Part shown: in pieces, positions 1 through 8,733 of the stretch
Layout: every line of letters starts with the position of its first letter
Numbering within the stretch: position 1 is the stretch's first letter
Source of the DNA: an uncultured Blautia sp.
GTDB taxonomy: Bacteria; Bacillota; Clostridia; Lachnospirales; Lachnospiraceae
Reading direction: 5' to 3'
Length of the DNA stretch: 64,000 nucleotides
Assembly: GCA_934378195.1 (NCBI GenBank)
Contig: CAKRPO010000001.1
Coordinates: forward strand, 62,001 to 126,000
Position numbers and translations under genes: made by a program
Notes under the pieces: model-generated
Seen by the model: only the letters and a program-made list of their open reading frames with translations
What the model was told of the DNA's origin: nothing
Databases searched by the model: none

Positions 1-476
1 GAACAGTTTGGTTTAACAGCGATAAATCCTTTGGTTGTACCAAGACGTTTCTGCTGATATTTGATAACATCAAAGTGTTCAGGATTGATTTCCGGCACTA
101 CCATCGGTACATCCGGTGTCCAGCGATGCGCACTGTTGTTAGATACAACAGGAGTCTCTGTCTTAGCATATTCTTCTTCGATTGCTTTAATCTCATCTTT
201 AGACATGTCTACAGCAGAGAATACAAAATCAACAGTAGAAGCAACTTTCTCTACTTCATTGACATTCATAACTACGATCTTCTTTACAGCTTCCGGCATC
301 GGTGTGTCCATTTTCCATCTGCCGCCTACAGCTTCCTCGTATGTTTTTCCTGCACTTCTCGGGCTGGCTGCAAGGGTAACCACCTCAAACCACGGATGAT
401 TTTCCAGAAGAGAGATAAATCTCTGTCCTACCATACCTGTAGCACCTAAAATGCCGACTCTCAGTTTTTCACTCAT
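1..476 (-). CDS. asd: Aspartate-semialdehyde dehydrogenase, 3' end cut by window edge
   Basis: Only the first 158 or so codons are inside the window; the gene runs off the left edge. The ATG at 474-476 follows a GAGGAG ribosome binding site. The product begins with an NADP-binding Rossmann loop, GILGATGMVGQRF, followed by an N-terminal dehydrogenase domain containing VVSNNSAHRW, and the readable part ends at FIAVKPNC, just before or at the catalytic Cys region (KPNCS is typical). This spacing and the long GATGMVGQRF loop fit the archaeal/fungal-like Asd branch common in Clostridia. The enzyme reduces aspartyl-4-phosphate to the semialdehyde, feeding lysine, threonine and methionine synthesis. 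It lies 104 bases downstream of argH on the same strand and probably has its own extended -10 promoter. Confidence 0.88.
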   Translation of the reverse strand, partial: MSEKLRVGILGATGMVGQRFISLLENHPWFEVVTLAASPRSAGKTYEEAVGGRWKMDTPMPEAVKKIVVMNVNEVEKVASTVDFVFSAVDMSKDEIKAIEEEYAKTETPVVSNNSAHRWTPDVPMVVPEINPEHFDVIKYQQKRLGTTKGFIAVKPNC

Positions 477-546
477 AATCTCTTTCTCCTCATACATATA
501 TTTTCTATGTGTCTTCGTGTGGCACACATCTGTTTTCTTTGTACAT

Positions 547-573
547 ACTATACCAGTTTATTAAAAAATGCAA
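547..573 (-). promoter_or_regulatory. Candidate extended -10 promoter for asd
   Basis: On the minus strand TATAGT (547-552) is preceded by TGG, an extended -10 arrangement, with a weak CTTGCA/TTGCAT -35 near 568-573. A transcript would start about 65 bases before the asd ATG. The -35 is weak, so transcription from argH could also contribute. Confidence 0.35.
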
Positions 574-580
574 GTGCTTT

Positions 581-1960
581 TTAATTATTTTTCAGATATT
601 CTTTATTTTCTGCAATAATCCGCTCCATCACCTTCGGACCAGGTGCACCGTAAGTTTCACGTTTTTCCACACAGGTCTTCATACTGATTGCTTCGTAGAT
701 ATCCTGTTCAAAAACAGACGAAATTTCTTTGTATTCCTCAAGTGGAAGCTCATCAAGAGAAATACCCTTATCGATACATGTCAGCACAAGACGACCTACA
801 ATACCATGTGCATCACGGAATGGAACGCCATGATTTACCAGATAATCCGCTGCATCTGTCGCATTAGTAAATCCATTCTTTGCACTTGCTTCCATGACAT
901 CCTTACGGAATTCCATAGTAGAAACCATGCCGGTGAACAGAGCAATGCAGCCTTTAACCGTATCAATGGCATCAAATGTCAGCTCTTTGTCCTCCTGCAT
1001 ATCTTTGTTATAGGCAAGTGGAATACCTTTCATAGTCGTAAGGATTGATGTCAGTGCACCATAAACACGGCCGGTCTTACCTCTTACAAGCTCTGCAATA
1101 TCCGGATTTTTCTTCTGTGGCATGATGCTGCTTCCGGTGCTGTAGGCATCGTCAATCTCAACGAAACGGTATTCATTGGAATTCCAGAGAATGATCTCCT
1201 CACAGAAACGGCTTAAGTGCATCATAACCGTAGACATAGCAGAAAGAAGCTCAATCACATAATCTCTGTCAGACACAGAATCCATGCTGTTTCTCGTCGG
1301 CTCGTCAAATCCAAGCAGTTCTGCTGTATAAAATCTGTCCAGTGGGTAGGTGGTTCCTGCAAGCGCACCTGCACCGAGTGGACAGGTATTCATGCGTTTG
1401 CGGATATCTGCCATACGGCTTCTGTCTCTGCGGAACATTTCAAAATAAGCACCTACATGATGTGCCAGAGTGACCGGCTGTGCCTTCTGAAGATGTGTGA
1501 ATCCAGGCATATACGTATGCACATTGTTCTCCATGATTGTCTGCAGTGCTTCAAGAAGCTTCTTAAGTTCTGCATCAATTTCTTCAATCTCATCACGTAC
1601 ATAAAGCTTCATATCCAGGGCAACCTGGTCATTACGGCTTCTTCCTGTGTGAAGCTTCTTGCCTGGATCTCCGATACGATCGATCAGATTTGCCTCAACA
1701 AAACTGTGGATATCTTCGTATTCGGATGTGATCTCCAGTTTGCCGGACTCTACATCTGCAAGGATACTGTCCAGTCCGCCAAGGATCTGGTCTCTCTCTT
1801 CTTCAGTCAGAATCCCCTGTTTGGCAAGCATTCTGACATGTGCCTTGCTTCCACGAATATCCTGTTTATAAAATTTCTGGTCAAATGAAATGGACGCATT
1901 AAAATTGTATACCAGCTTGTCCGTTTCTTTTGTGAAACGTCCTCCCCATAACTGTGCCAT
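581..1960 (-). CDS. argH: Argininosuccinate lyase
   Basis: 459 residues, the usual length for ArgH. It splits argininosuccinate to arginine and fumarate in the last step of arginine synthesis, as a cytoplasmic homotetramer. The N terminus MAQLWGGRF and the fumarase/aspartase superfamily signature GSSIMPQKKNP (around residue 275) are both present; the serine in that loop is the catalytic base in the family. The HTGRSRNDQ motif near residue 105 is also classic ArgH. The start is supported by AAGGAGG seven bases or so upstream. No other arg genes are in the window, so it is either a single gene or the end of a unit split from the rest of the pathway. Confidence 0.96.
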   Translation of the reverse strand: MAQLWGGRFTKETDKLVYNFNASISFDQKFYKQDIRGSKAHVRMLAKQGILTEEERDQILGGLDSILADVESGKLEITSEYEDIHSFVEANLIDRIGDPGKKLHTGRSRNDQVALDMKLYVRDEIEEIDAELKKLLEALQTIMENNVHTYMPGFTHLQKAQPVTLAHHVGAYFEMFRRDRSRMADIRKRMNTCPLGAGALAGTTYPLDRFYTAELLGFDEPTRNSMDSVSDRDYVIELLSAMSTVMMHLSRFCEEIILWNSNEYRFVEIDDAYSTGSSIMPQKKNPDIAELVRGKTGRVYGALTSILTTMKGIPLAYNKDMQEDKELTFDAIDTVKGCIALFTGMVSTMEFRKDVMEASAKNGFTNATDAADYLVNHGVPFRDAHGIVGRLVLTCIDKGISLDELPLEEYKEISSVFEQDIYEAISMKTCVEKRETYGAPGPKVMERIIAENKEYLKNN

Positions 1961-2059
1961 AATTTCCTCCTTGTCATACGGTGTTTTGCTGCTGCCGTTC
2001 CTCCACAGAGTCCCGCCAGTGCATAATTTCTTATCAGTTTACCACATTCCAGTGAAAAA

Positions 2060-2719
2060 TCAAATAGTCGAACCCTCTGAAATTTGTTTTTGTTTCATTT
2101 TTTCTTCCTGCTCATGCTTTGAAAACACACATCCGCAATAATTCTGCCGGTAAAGATCATGTTCATGAGACAATTCAATCGAACGTTTGTATCCGTTTTT
2201 TTTCTTAAAATCAGATGGAAGATGAGAGACCTTGTAAATCTCCGCCAGTTCTTCTCCAATCTCATTGATCTTCTGTGCATTTTTCAGCGGACTGATAGAA
2301 AGTGTTGTCGTGAAATAATCATATCCTCCTTCTCTGGCAAGTCTGGCAGCCTCTTCCATACGAAGGCGATAACATTTAAAGCAGCGTTCCCCACCTTCCG
2401 GTATATTTTCCATCCCTTTCGTCATCTCATAAAAGATTTTGGGATCATAGGTACCTTCCACAATATGAACCGCATGTGTAAATGGCATCTCCTGTACCAG
2501 ACGCCGGATCTCTGCTACGCGTTTGCGATATTCTTCTTCCAGTGAAATATTTGGGTTATAAAAAAATACTGTAATTTCAAAATACTGTGATAAATATTCC
2601 AGCACATAACTGCTGCACGGCGCACAGCAGCTATGCAGAAAAAGCCGTGGGACACGCCCCTCTTTTTTTATTGTTTCAATAAGCTTATCAAGCTCTTTTT
2701 GATAATTTCGTTTATTCAA
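2060..2719 (-). CDS. queH: Epoxyqueuosine reductase QueH (DUF208)
   Basis: 219 residues of the DUF208/QueH family, the non-cobalamin enzyme that reduces epoxyqueuosine to queuosine in tRNA. The Cys clusters expected for its iron-sulfur and metal sites are visible: HSCCAPCSSY near residue 30, ERCFKCYRLR near 112 and NYCGCVFSK near 193. The start is probably TTG at 2717-2719, eight bases after AAGGGA; there is no in-frame ATG nearby. The Lys-rich N-terminal extension is typical of clostridial members. It sits upstream of argH on the same strand with a 99-base gap. The window also holds tgt (52041-53183), which inserts the queuosine precursor base, so the organism probably makes or salvages queuosine. 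Confidence 0.9.
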   Translation of the reverse strand: MNKRNYQKELDKLIETIKKEGRVPRLFLHSCCAPCSSYVLEYLSQYFEITVFFYNPNISLEEEYRKRVAEIRRLVQEMPFTHAVHIVEGTYDPKIFYEMTKGMENIPEGGERCFKCYRLRMEEAARLAREGGYDYFTTTLSISPLKNAQKINEIGEELAEIYKVSHLPSDFKKKNGYKRSIELSHEHDLYRQNYCGCVFSKHEQEEKMKQKQISEGSTI

Positions 2720-2838
2720 TGTCTATTCCCTTCTTTTTTGTTCCTTTATGGTTGGGCTTTGCATAAAGCCGGTCTGAACACCAAACCCTGTCATATATCA
2801 TAGCACATGAACGGTTTTTCGCATATCTTAAAATATAG

Positions 2839-2869
2839 ATTCTGGTCTATATAAAGGAACCACCAGAAT
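2839..2869 (+). promoter_or_regulatory. Small hairpin in leader of the ABC transporter operon
   Basis: ATTCTGGT (2839-2846) pairs perfectly with ACCAGAAT (2862-2869), placing an 8-bp stem in the leader about 30 bases ahead of the start codon and just before the GGAGG. It has no T-run, so it is not a normal terminator. It is too small to match a riboswitch class I know. A function is speculative. Confidence 0.25.
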
Positions 2870-2898
2870 GTTATGTTTGTATCTTCGGAGGTATTTTT

Positions 2899-3666
2899 AT
2901 GAAACCCCTTCTGGAAATCAGAGACGTTTCACTCTCTTATCATACATCCGCCGGAGAAACACCGGCACTTACGCATCTGACCTTTGACCTGATGCCCGGG
3001 GAATTCCTGGCAGTCGTCGGTCCCTCCGGATGCGGCAAATCTACTCTTCTGAACCTGATCTGCGGCCTTTTGCAAGCAGAAAAAGGCACAATCCTTATGA
3101 ACGGTACACCCCCATCTCCTGGTGACTCACGTATTGGTTATATGCTTCAGAAAGATCACCTTCTGGAATGGCGAACCATCTATCAGAACGTAATCCTTGG
3201 TCTTGAGATCCGAGGAGAGCTTACACGCGAAAAATTAAATGCCATTGAACATATGCTGTGCACTTATGGACTTGAAAAATTTCGTAATGCACATCCCTCA
3301 CAATTATCCGGAGGCATGCGGCAACGCGCAGCCCTCATTCGAACACTTGCGCTGCATCCAGAACTTCTTCTGCTTGATGAGCCATTTTCTGCACTGGACT
3401 ACCAGACACGACTGAATGTCAGCGATGATATCGGACAGATTCTGAAAAAAGAAAAGAAACCTGCCATCCTGGTCACACATGATATTTCCGAAGCAATCAG
3501 CATGGCAGACCGGGTTGTGATCCTGACAAAACGGCCAGCAACCGTTGCCAGCATCGTAAAGATTGATCTTAACCTCCCTGATCGGACTCCGCTCACTTCC
3601 CGTAATGCCCCTCAATTCAAATCCTATTTCAATCTTATCTGGAAGGAGCTGAATCAGTATGCCTGA
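2899..3666 (+). CDS. ABC importer ATP-binding protein, TauB/SsuB/ThiZ type
   Basis: 255 residues, the length usual for nitrate/sulfonate/taurine-type ATPases. It shows Walker A GPSGCGKST near residue 42, signature LSGGMRQR near 136, Walker B LLLLDEP near 155 and the H-loop THD near 193. It should energise the permease encoded by the next gene, which overlaps it by 8 bases. The start follows a GGAGG. No substrate-binding protein is next to the pair, so the substrate (sulfonate, nitrate, pyrimidine precursor of thiamine, riboflavin or other) cannot be read from context. No thi-box or other riboswitch was recognised upstream. Confidence 0.9.
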   Translation: MKPLLEIRDVSLSYHTSAGETPALTHLTFDLMPGEFLAVVGPSGCGKSTLLNLICGLLQAEKGTILMNGTPPSPGDSRIGYMLQKDHLLEWRTIYQNVILGLEIRGELTREKLNAIEHMLCTYGLEKFRNAHPSQLSGGMRQRAALIRTLALHPELLLLDEPFSALDYQTRLNVSDDIGQILKKEKKPAILVTHDISEAISMADRVVILTKRPATVASIVKIDLNLPDRTPLTSRNAPQFKSYFNLIWKELNQYA

Positions 3667-4453
3667 ACATTCTCCTGCGCAAAAGCAGTACCTTCTCCGT
3701 GTCCGCCGTGAAAAATATCTGATCCATGTATCCAGGATTTTTCTGTTCCTGGGTTTTCTTCTTTTGTGGGAAATATCTGCCAGATACGGATGGATAGACT
3801 CTTTTATATTCAGCAGTCCATCTGAGATCTGGCAGACATTTATCCGTATGATACAGGATCAGTCTCTCTTCACACATATCGGAATCACACTGACAGAAAC
3901 TCTCGTAAGCTTTGGCTTTACTGTTTTTCTCGGAGTCGGCACGGCGGTCCTCTTATGGGCATGTCCCAGACTGTCAAAAGTCCTGGAACCCTATCTGGTC
4001 GTTCTGAACAGCCTTCCGAAGTCAGCCCTTGCACCACTTCTTATCGTATGGCTGGGTGCAAATATCCGAACTATCATTGTTGCCGGAATGTCCGTGGCAA
4101 TCTTTGGTTCTGTTATCAATCTTTATACCGGCTTTCGCGAAGCTGACCCGGAAAAATTAAAACTCATCCGCACCCTCGGCGGCACAAAAAAAGACGAACT
4201 GACAAAGATTGTCCTTCCGTCTTCTGTACCTCTCATCTTAAGTGTAATGAAAGTTAATATTGGATTATGCCTTGTTGGTGTGATCATCGGAGAATTCATA
4301 GGTGCACGCCAGGGTCTCGGATACCTTATCATCTATGGTTCCCAGACATTTAAGCTGACATGGGTACTAATGTCCATCGTGATCCTGTGCGTGATCGCAA
4401 TGGGACTGTACGCCATTCTGGATTTTATTGAGAAACGTGCCCGAAGAAAATAA
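3659..4453 (+). CDS. ABC importer permease (TauC/SsuC-like)
   Basis: 264 residues with about six membrane segments of the BPD_transp_1 fold. The first hydrophobic segment is near residues 25-45, and the ATPase-contacting EAA-type loop (LGGTKKDEL...IVLPSSVP) is near 170-190. It overlaps the ATP-binding gene by 8 bases, so the two are translationally coupled. It resembles permeases of aromatic or sulfonate-type importers, which normally work with a lipoprotein binding subunit; that subunit is absent here and must be encoded elsewhere. The stop codon runs directly into a 36-base dispersed repeat that begins at 4453. Confidence 0.88.
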   Translation: MPEHSPAQKQYLLRVRREKYLIHVSRIFLFLGFLLLWEISARYGWIDSFIFSSPSEIWQTFIRMIQDQSLFTHIGITLTETLVSFGFTVFLGVGTAVLLWACPRLSKVLEPYLVVLNSLPKSALAPLLIVWLGANIRTIIVAGMSVAIFGSVINLYTGFREADPEKLKLIRTLGGTKKDELTKIVLPSSVPLILSVMKVNIGLCLVGVIIGEFIGARQGLGYLIIYGSQTFKLTWVLMSIVILCVIAMGLYAILDFIEKRARRK

Positions 4454-4488
4454 ATTCAAGAATGCCTCTGCATTCTTGCTGCGAGATG
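4453..4488. repeat. 36-base dispersed repeat, copy 1 (hairpin)
   Basis: This segment is identical over 36 bases to 59132-59167. Its core is a palindrome, CAAGAATGC, loop CTCT, GCATTCTTG, followed by a shared CTGCGAGATG tail. In this copy CTGCG of the tail can pair with CGCAG just after it to give a second small hairpin. It begins at the last base of the permease stop codon. It has no T-run, so it is not a simple terminator. Confidence 0.75.
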
Positions 4489-4501
4489 CGCAGAATATTA
4501 T

Positions 4502-4560
4502 AAAAAGGGCTATCGAGAGATAACCAGATTTTAAATCATGATCACCCGATGGCCCTCTTC
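4502..4560. terminator. Terminator between the convergent permease and amidase genes
   Basis: AGGGCTATCG (4506-4515) pairs with CGATGGCCCT (4547-4556), with one U-G pair on the plus strand. On the minus strand the hairpin is followed by a T-run, so it mainly ends amidase transcription. The loop is long, about 31 bases. Confidence 0.6.
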
Positions 4561-4605
4561 ACTTTGTATAGCTGTTCCCGTCGATTTGAAATACTTAAGG
4601 CACTA

Positions 4606-5697
4606 TCACTTTCTGTTCGTGCATACACCTTTGGCATTGAAATAAAATTTCTTTCCAGAGGATGTAGGCACTATACGGTTTTTATACATGTAAGCAGATT
4701 TTCTATTGAAATAATACCACTTACCCCTGATTTTCATCCAGCCTAATTTTGCCTTTCCATCTTTCTGGAAATAATAGGTTTTCTTGTTTATTGTTCTTGT
4801 ACCATACTGACGCTTGCCATCTTTATTGACATAATAGATTCCATCTTTCAGGTTCAGGAGTTTATTTTTCTGTTTTACGTTATCTATATAATAATAGTAA
4901 TAGCCACCTTGCAGTTTCCATCCTGTGAATTTACCTGGTGTTACCGGTGCTGCTGTTGAAGAATGCTTTTTGGCAGGTACCTGCTGACAGTAACGGACGA
5001 TTGCTCTGGCATCTGCTTCACCAATTTTCTTTAAAGCTGCATCTGTACCCAGGAAGCGAGCCGCATCATAAGGGCTGCTGATAAAAGCATGTTCTACGAT
5101 CACACCGGGAATATTCTGTTCGACGCTCTGTGCTACAATTCCATAATAATCGCGCACTCCACCATTCGGATATCTGCCTCCGTTCTCGCTCATACGATAT
5201 AACAGGCCTCTTTTTGTGATACCTATTTTCTGTAATTCATCCAGAACATAACCTGCAAATTTTTTCTCTTTCGCAGCAAGTCCAGGTCTGTAAGTTCCTC
5301 TCGAAAGAAGTACCGAAGCTCCTCGTGCTGCACTGCTGTCAGAATCATCAATATGCTGACTTACCAGCAGATCTGCATCATATTTCTTTGCAACGCTCAC
5401 TCGCGCTGACAGACTCATTGTCCTGTTTTTACTCTTCGTAAGATGAACCTCTATATTTGGTTCTTTGCTGAGCGCCTGCATCGTATAATTCGCAATCTTC
5501 CAGTTGATAATTTCTTCTCTGTAAACCTTTCCCTTATGGACGGCATATGCCCCATCTTCCGCGCCTCCATGACCCGGATCCAAAACAATTACATGCTTCG
5601 CTGTTTTGTTCTTCTCTGCCGCCTGAACGGGTGCTCCTGCCAGTATTCCTGAAAGTCCTACCGCCAAGGCAAGAAACATACAACTTATCTTTTTCAT
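4606..5697 (-). CDS. N-acetylmuramoyl-L-alanine amidase with C-terminal cell-wall-binding repeats
   Basis: 363 residues. A signal peptide (cleavage near residue 26, after PVQAAE) leads to an Amidase_3 zinc hydrolase domain (about residues 35-235). Zinc and catalytic positions are visible: DPGHGG (His), REEIINW (Glu), SQHIDDS (His) and VIVEHAF (Glu). The second half of the C terminus carries aromatic repeats of the glucan/choline-binding type (WYYFN, YYFQKDGK, FYFNAKG), which would hold the enzyme on the wall. It cuts the amide bond between muramic acid and the stem peptide. AAGGAG precedes the start. It lies 28 bases downstream of the GH112 gene and is probably cotranscribed with it. Confidence 0.9.
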   Translation of the reverse strand: MKKISCMFLALAVGLSGILAGAPVQAAEKNKTAKHVIVLDPGHGGAEDGAYAVHKGKVYREEIINWKIANYTMQALSKEPNIEVHLTKSKNRTMSLSARVSVAKKYDADLLVSQHIDDSDSSAARGASVLLSRGTYRPGLAAKEKKFAGYVLDELQKIGITKRGLLYRMSENGGRYPNGGVRDYYGIVAQSVEQNIPGVIVEHAFISSPYDAARFLGTDAALKKIGEADARAIVRYCQQVPAKKHSSTAAPVTPGKFTGWKLQGGYYYYYIDNVKQKNKLLNLKDGIYYVNKDGKRQYGTRTINKKTYYFQKDGKAKLGWMKIRGKWYYFNRKSAYMYKNRIVPTSSGKKFYFNAKGVCTNRK

Positions 5698-5725
5698 ATT
5701 GCTCTCCTTTTTAATTCTCTACTTC

Positions 5726-7888
5726 TCAGATCTGATACCACTTGATCTCATTTGCTTCCATATGAAGCTCAAAACTGCTTCCATCACCTTTGTATACAAC
5801 CGTATCCTGCGGTTCGTAAGTATTGTTTACGACGCAGTATTTACCATTCTTTACATAGGCATGGACTTCTACATTATAGTTTGTGGAATACCAGCAATTC
5901 AGCTCTTCCTCTGCAGATGCGGACCAGAGGACTGCGCGGTAGAGGACACGGCTGTTCTTGAAACTGTACGGAAGTCCGCTGATGTAGACACCACGGCCTT
6001 TTCCGAAAGTCTTTACTGCCATCTGTACTTCCTGGTCTTTCTGGATCAGGATCTCTGTACCGTCAAGTGCATAGACATTTTTCTTGCCCTCACCAAAATC
6101 AACATCTCCGTCACTGTCTGCCAGAATAAAGTGATCTCGGTGTTCTTCCCAGTTGTATTTGTCTTTGTTCAGATTGAAGCCGTTTTCTTCTTCTACTCCA
6201 AGCACATCATCAAGCTGGAAATAATGGCCCTGCCACTGATGAGCTGCCGGTTCGCCGACTCCAATGAAGCCGCCGCCGTTGTAGACAAATTCTTTTACTG
6301 CAGTGATGATTTTCTCGTTTACCCAGTACTCGCCACCACTCTGTGCAGTGTCTGCATCACCTACGTTGATCACAACATCAAAGTTCTTCAACAAATTCTT
6401 ATCTTCCAGGATATCGTCAAAGCTGATGAAGGAAACATCAAACGGTGCGCCACTCAAAGCCTCGATGATCCCGAAGTAAGAATAATTCTGCTTGTAATAA
6501 ATTGCGTGATGTACCATGTGATTACCCCAGGAACGCATTTTGCCCCAACAGTTCAGCACAGCCACACGCTTCACACAATATGGAGTCACGCCCTGGATAT
6601 TATCGTAAAGGGTACGGAATTCCTGGCATACCTCTTTGATATACTGTACAAAATCCGGAAATTCCAGAGCAAGTTTCAGATAACCGCCGTAACCAATTCT
6701 CTGAATCGGGCTTCGAAGGATCGCACGTCTTGCTGTTACCCAGTTTACTTTGGCTTCTTTGACCGGATCACCGCCCTCATGGAAGGTATCCGGGAAAAAG
6801 TACGGAAGGAAACGGCCTTCTGTATATTTTACGTTCTTGATATCACTGAACAGACGCAAGGTCGCGCCGTTTCCGACGCTTCCAACGACAGCATCCAGTC
6901 CGATAGAGGCAAACTCATCCATAAACGACTCCATGCCGATCCAGTGATCACCCATGAACATCATGGCCTCTTTGCCGTATTCATGGACAATATCTACCAT
7001 CTCTTTGGCAAGCTTCGCAACTTCTCTTCTCTGGAACGCCTGGAAGTCCTTGAATTCTTTGGACGGGATACGGTATGTATTGTTCATGTATCCCTGGTCG
7101 ATAATGTATTCCGGTCGGAACACATATCCCACTTCTTTTTCGAACTGCTCAAGGATATACGGGCTGACAGATGCAGAGTAGCCAAACCAGTCTACATACT
7201 TTTCTCTCGCAAGCTCATCAAAGATCAGGGTAAACTGATGGAAAAATGTCGTAAAACGGACAACATCCACGTATTGATGCGTATCCAGAAAACGACGGAG
7301 ACGCTCCAGGGAATGTGCTCTTGTCTTCGGCTGACGCACATCAAAAGTAATCTGTGGTTCTACATCCTTCCAGTCATTTACGACAGCATTGTACATATGA
7401 ACCGGATCCCACATGATATATGCCAGAAAGCTGACCGTATACTCATGAAACAGCTTCGTCGGTGCAATTACGACATTGCCGCTTTCTTCGTTATAGGACC
7501 ACTGACTTACCGGAACAATTTCGCCTGTGGTACGGTCAATGACTTCCCACCATCTGGTAATATCATCACGGGTATTTACTTTCAGCATGTCCGGATAAAG
7601 TTGATCCATAAGATGAATCTCCAGGCTCTCCTCCGTTGCGGTATGGAAAGGACTCAAGATGTACATCTGCTGGATCTCATCCGGATTTGCCTTGGCCCAT
7701 GCATTGTCTTTTCTTGTTGTATAGTAAGTAGCATAGATCTTTGCTCCTGTATCTTTCAGTTCTGCCGGAAATTCTGTTCCATCACAGTCACGGATTGCAT
7801 CTGCGCCCCATTTCTCCACAATATCCAGTGTTTCCTTCACCACATCCAGATTCGTCGGTATCGTAACTCTGCCTTTGTTTTCCCCCAT
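5726..7888 (-). CDS. GH112 1,3-beta-galactosyl-N-acetylhexosamine phosphorylase
   Basis: 720 residues, full length for glycoside hydrolase family 112. These cytoplasmic enzymes cleave galacto-N-biose or lacto-N-biose with phosphate, releasing galactose-1-phosphate, in mucin and milk glycan use. The N terminus GRVTIPTNLDV and the central FMGDHWIGMES stretch (around residue 330), which should contain the catalytic acid Asp, are characteristic. Some clostridial GH112 enzymes prefer galactosyl-rhamnose instead, and the substrate cannot be fixed by eye. The start follows GGAGGTGCTGAA. No transporter or galactokinase genes adjoin it, unlike the bifidobacterial lnp cluster; the downstream partner is a wall amidase. 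Confidence 0.92.
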   Translation of the reverse strand: MGENKGRVTIPTNLDVVKETLDIVEKWGADAIRDCDGTEFPAELKDTGAKIYATYYTTRKDNAWAKANPDEIQQMYILSPFHTATEESLEIHLMDQLYPDMLKVNTRDDITRWWEVIDRTTGEIVPVSQWSYNEESGNVVIAPTKLFHEYTVSFLAYIMWDPVHMYNAVVNDWKDVEPQITFDVRQPKTRAHSLERLRRFLDTHQYVDVVRFTTFFHQFTLIFDELAREKYVDWFGYSASVSPYILEQFEKEVGYVFRPEYIIDQGYMNNTYRIPSKEFKDFQAFQRREVAKLAKEMVDIVHEYGKEAMMFMGDHWIGMESFMDEFASIGLDAVVGSVGNGATLRLFSDIKNVKYTEGRFLPYFFPDTFHEGGDPVKEAKVNWVTARRAILRSPIQRIGYGGYLKLALEFPDFVQYIKEVCQEFRTLYDNIQGVTPYCVKRVAVLNCWGKMRSWGNHMVHHAIYYKQNYSYFGIIEALSGAPFDVSFISFDDILEDKNLLKNFDVVINVGDADTAQSGGEYWVNEKIITAVKEFVYNGGGFIGVGEPAAHQWQGHYFQLDDVLGVEEENGFNLNKDKYNWEEHRDHFILADSDGDVDFGEGKKNVYALDGTEILIQKDQEVQMAVKTFGKGRGVYISGLPYSFKNSRVLYRAVLWSASAEEELNCWYSTNYNVEVHAYVKNGKYCVVNNTYEPQDTVVYKGDGSSFELHMEANEIKWYQI

Positions 7889-7964
7889 TTCAGCACCTCC
7901 ATTGTATATTTACGAAATACTTTTGTTATCTTTAAATTTTCGCATTTTGGCTGACATCTTTCTA

Positions 7965-7993
7965 AGGATACTCTGTTTCTATTTTTTTTGCAA
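7965..7993 (-). promoter_or_regulatory. Candidate promoter for the GH112-amidase operon
   Basis: TTGCAA (7988-7993), a 17-base A-rich spacer and TATCCT (7965-7970) on the minus strand. The -10 matches only four of six positions. It would give a leader of about 70 bases. Confidence 0.35.
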
Positions 7994-8055
7994 TACTATT
8001 ATCATGTTATTATTTTGCATTATTTTATAAGACGATATCTAAGTATTTCTGTCTT

Positions 8056-8733
8056 TCAACTCATCCCAAAAGATTTCCCACGAAGTGGCAGTCCTGCCAC
8101 TTCCGCCAGGCGGCGTACACCCATTTCCGCTGTAGACACTGCACTCTCTACATGGTTAAAATCCGTGGCACTGTAATCAAACAAAATATTCGCCTGTGCC
8201 TCAAATTCCTCATCGCAGTCCCAGAAATAGAATCGCATCGGTTCGCATTCGAATGCATTGATCTGATATCCGACATCTCCCTGCGGAAGCTCAATTCCGT
8301 TAAGTTTGATGCAGGCATCCTTCAGTTCTTTGACATGTCCGGAAAAAGTCTCTGCAAAGACATCTGTTACCCCGATCTTATATGCCGGTCCAAACGGCCG
8401 TGCATTTTGAAGATCCGCAAACGGCACCCATTTATCCATAAAAAATGCATTTTCTTTTACATAGCCCAAAAGTGTATAGATATTCAACATTTCTGTCGCA
8501 TTGGCCTCACATCTGCCATCCAGGCGTTCAATCCGTCCATCGCTTTCACGAATCCCGAACGGCACCCCAAAATGTGTAATTTTGAGATAACCATTCTCTT
8601 CTTTCAGCTCCGGAAGTTTCTTCATCAGTGCTGTCCTGTCCATCCGAAGAAATTTTTCTGCCCATTCCTCACACAACTTTATATAATTGGATACCTGATT
8701 ATCCTTTCTGCTCCACAATACACGTTTATCCAT
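8056..8733 (-). CDS. DUF3786 domain protein, last gene of the pel operon
   Basis: 225 residues when started at ATG 8731-8733, which has GGAG eight bases upstream; an earlier ATG at 8743-8745 lacks a good site. The family (DUF3786) has no assigned reaction and is found mostly in anaerobes. No signal peptide or membrane segment is seen, so it should be cytoplasmic. Visible conserved features are FGVPFGIRESDGRIER (around residue 40) and a central YQINAFECEPMRFYFWD stretch. It overlaps the end of the DUF4956 gene by 8 bases, so it is translationally coupled to the polyphosphate-polymerase/CotH tail of the pel operon. A role in that system is inferred from position only. Confidence 0.75.
   Translation of the reverse strand: MDKRVLWSRKDNQVSNYIKLCEEWAEKFLRMDRTALMKKLPELKEENGYLKITHFGVPFGIRESDGRIERLDGRCEANATEMLNIYTLLGYVKENAFFMDKWVPFADLQNARPFGPAYKIGVTDVFAETFSGHVKELKDACIKLNGIELPQGDVGYQINAFECEPMRFYFWDCDEEFEAQANILFDYSATDFNHVESAVSTAEMGVRRLAEVAGLPLRGKSFGMS

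Noticed and set aside
5699..7954. Long open frame of 751 codons on the plus strand
   Set aside because: It lies opposite the GH112 gene, has no ribosome binding site or recognisable domain, and is rich in Cys, Ile and Phe as expected for an antisense shadow.
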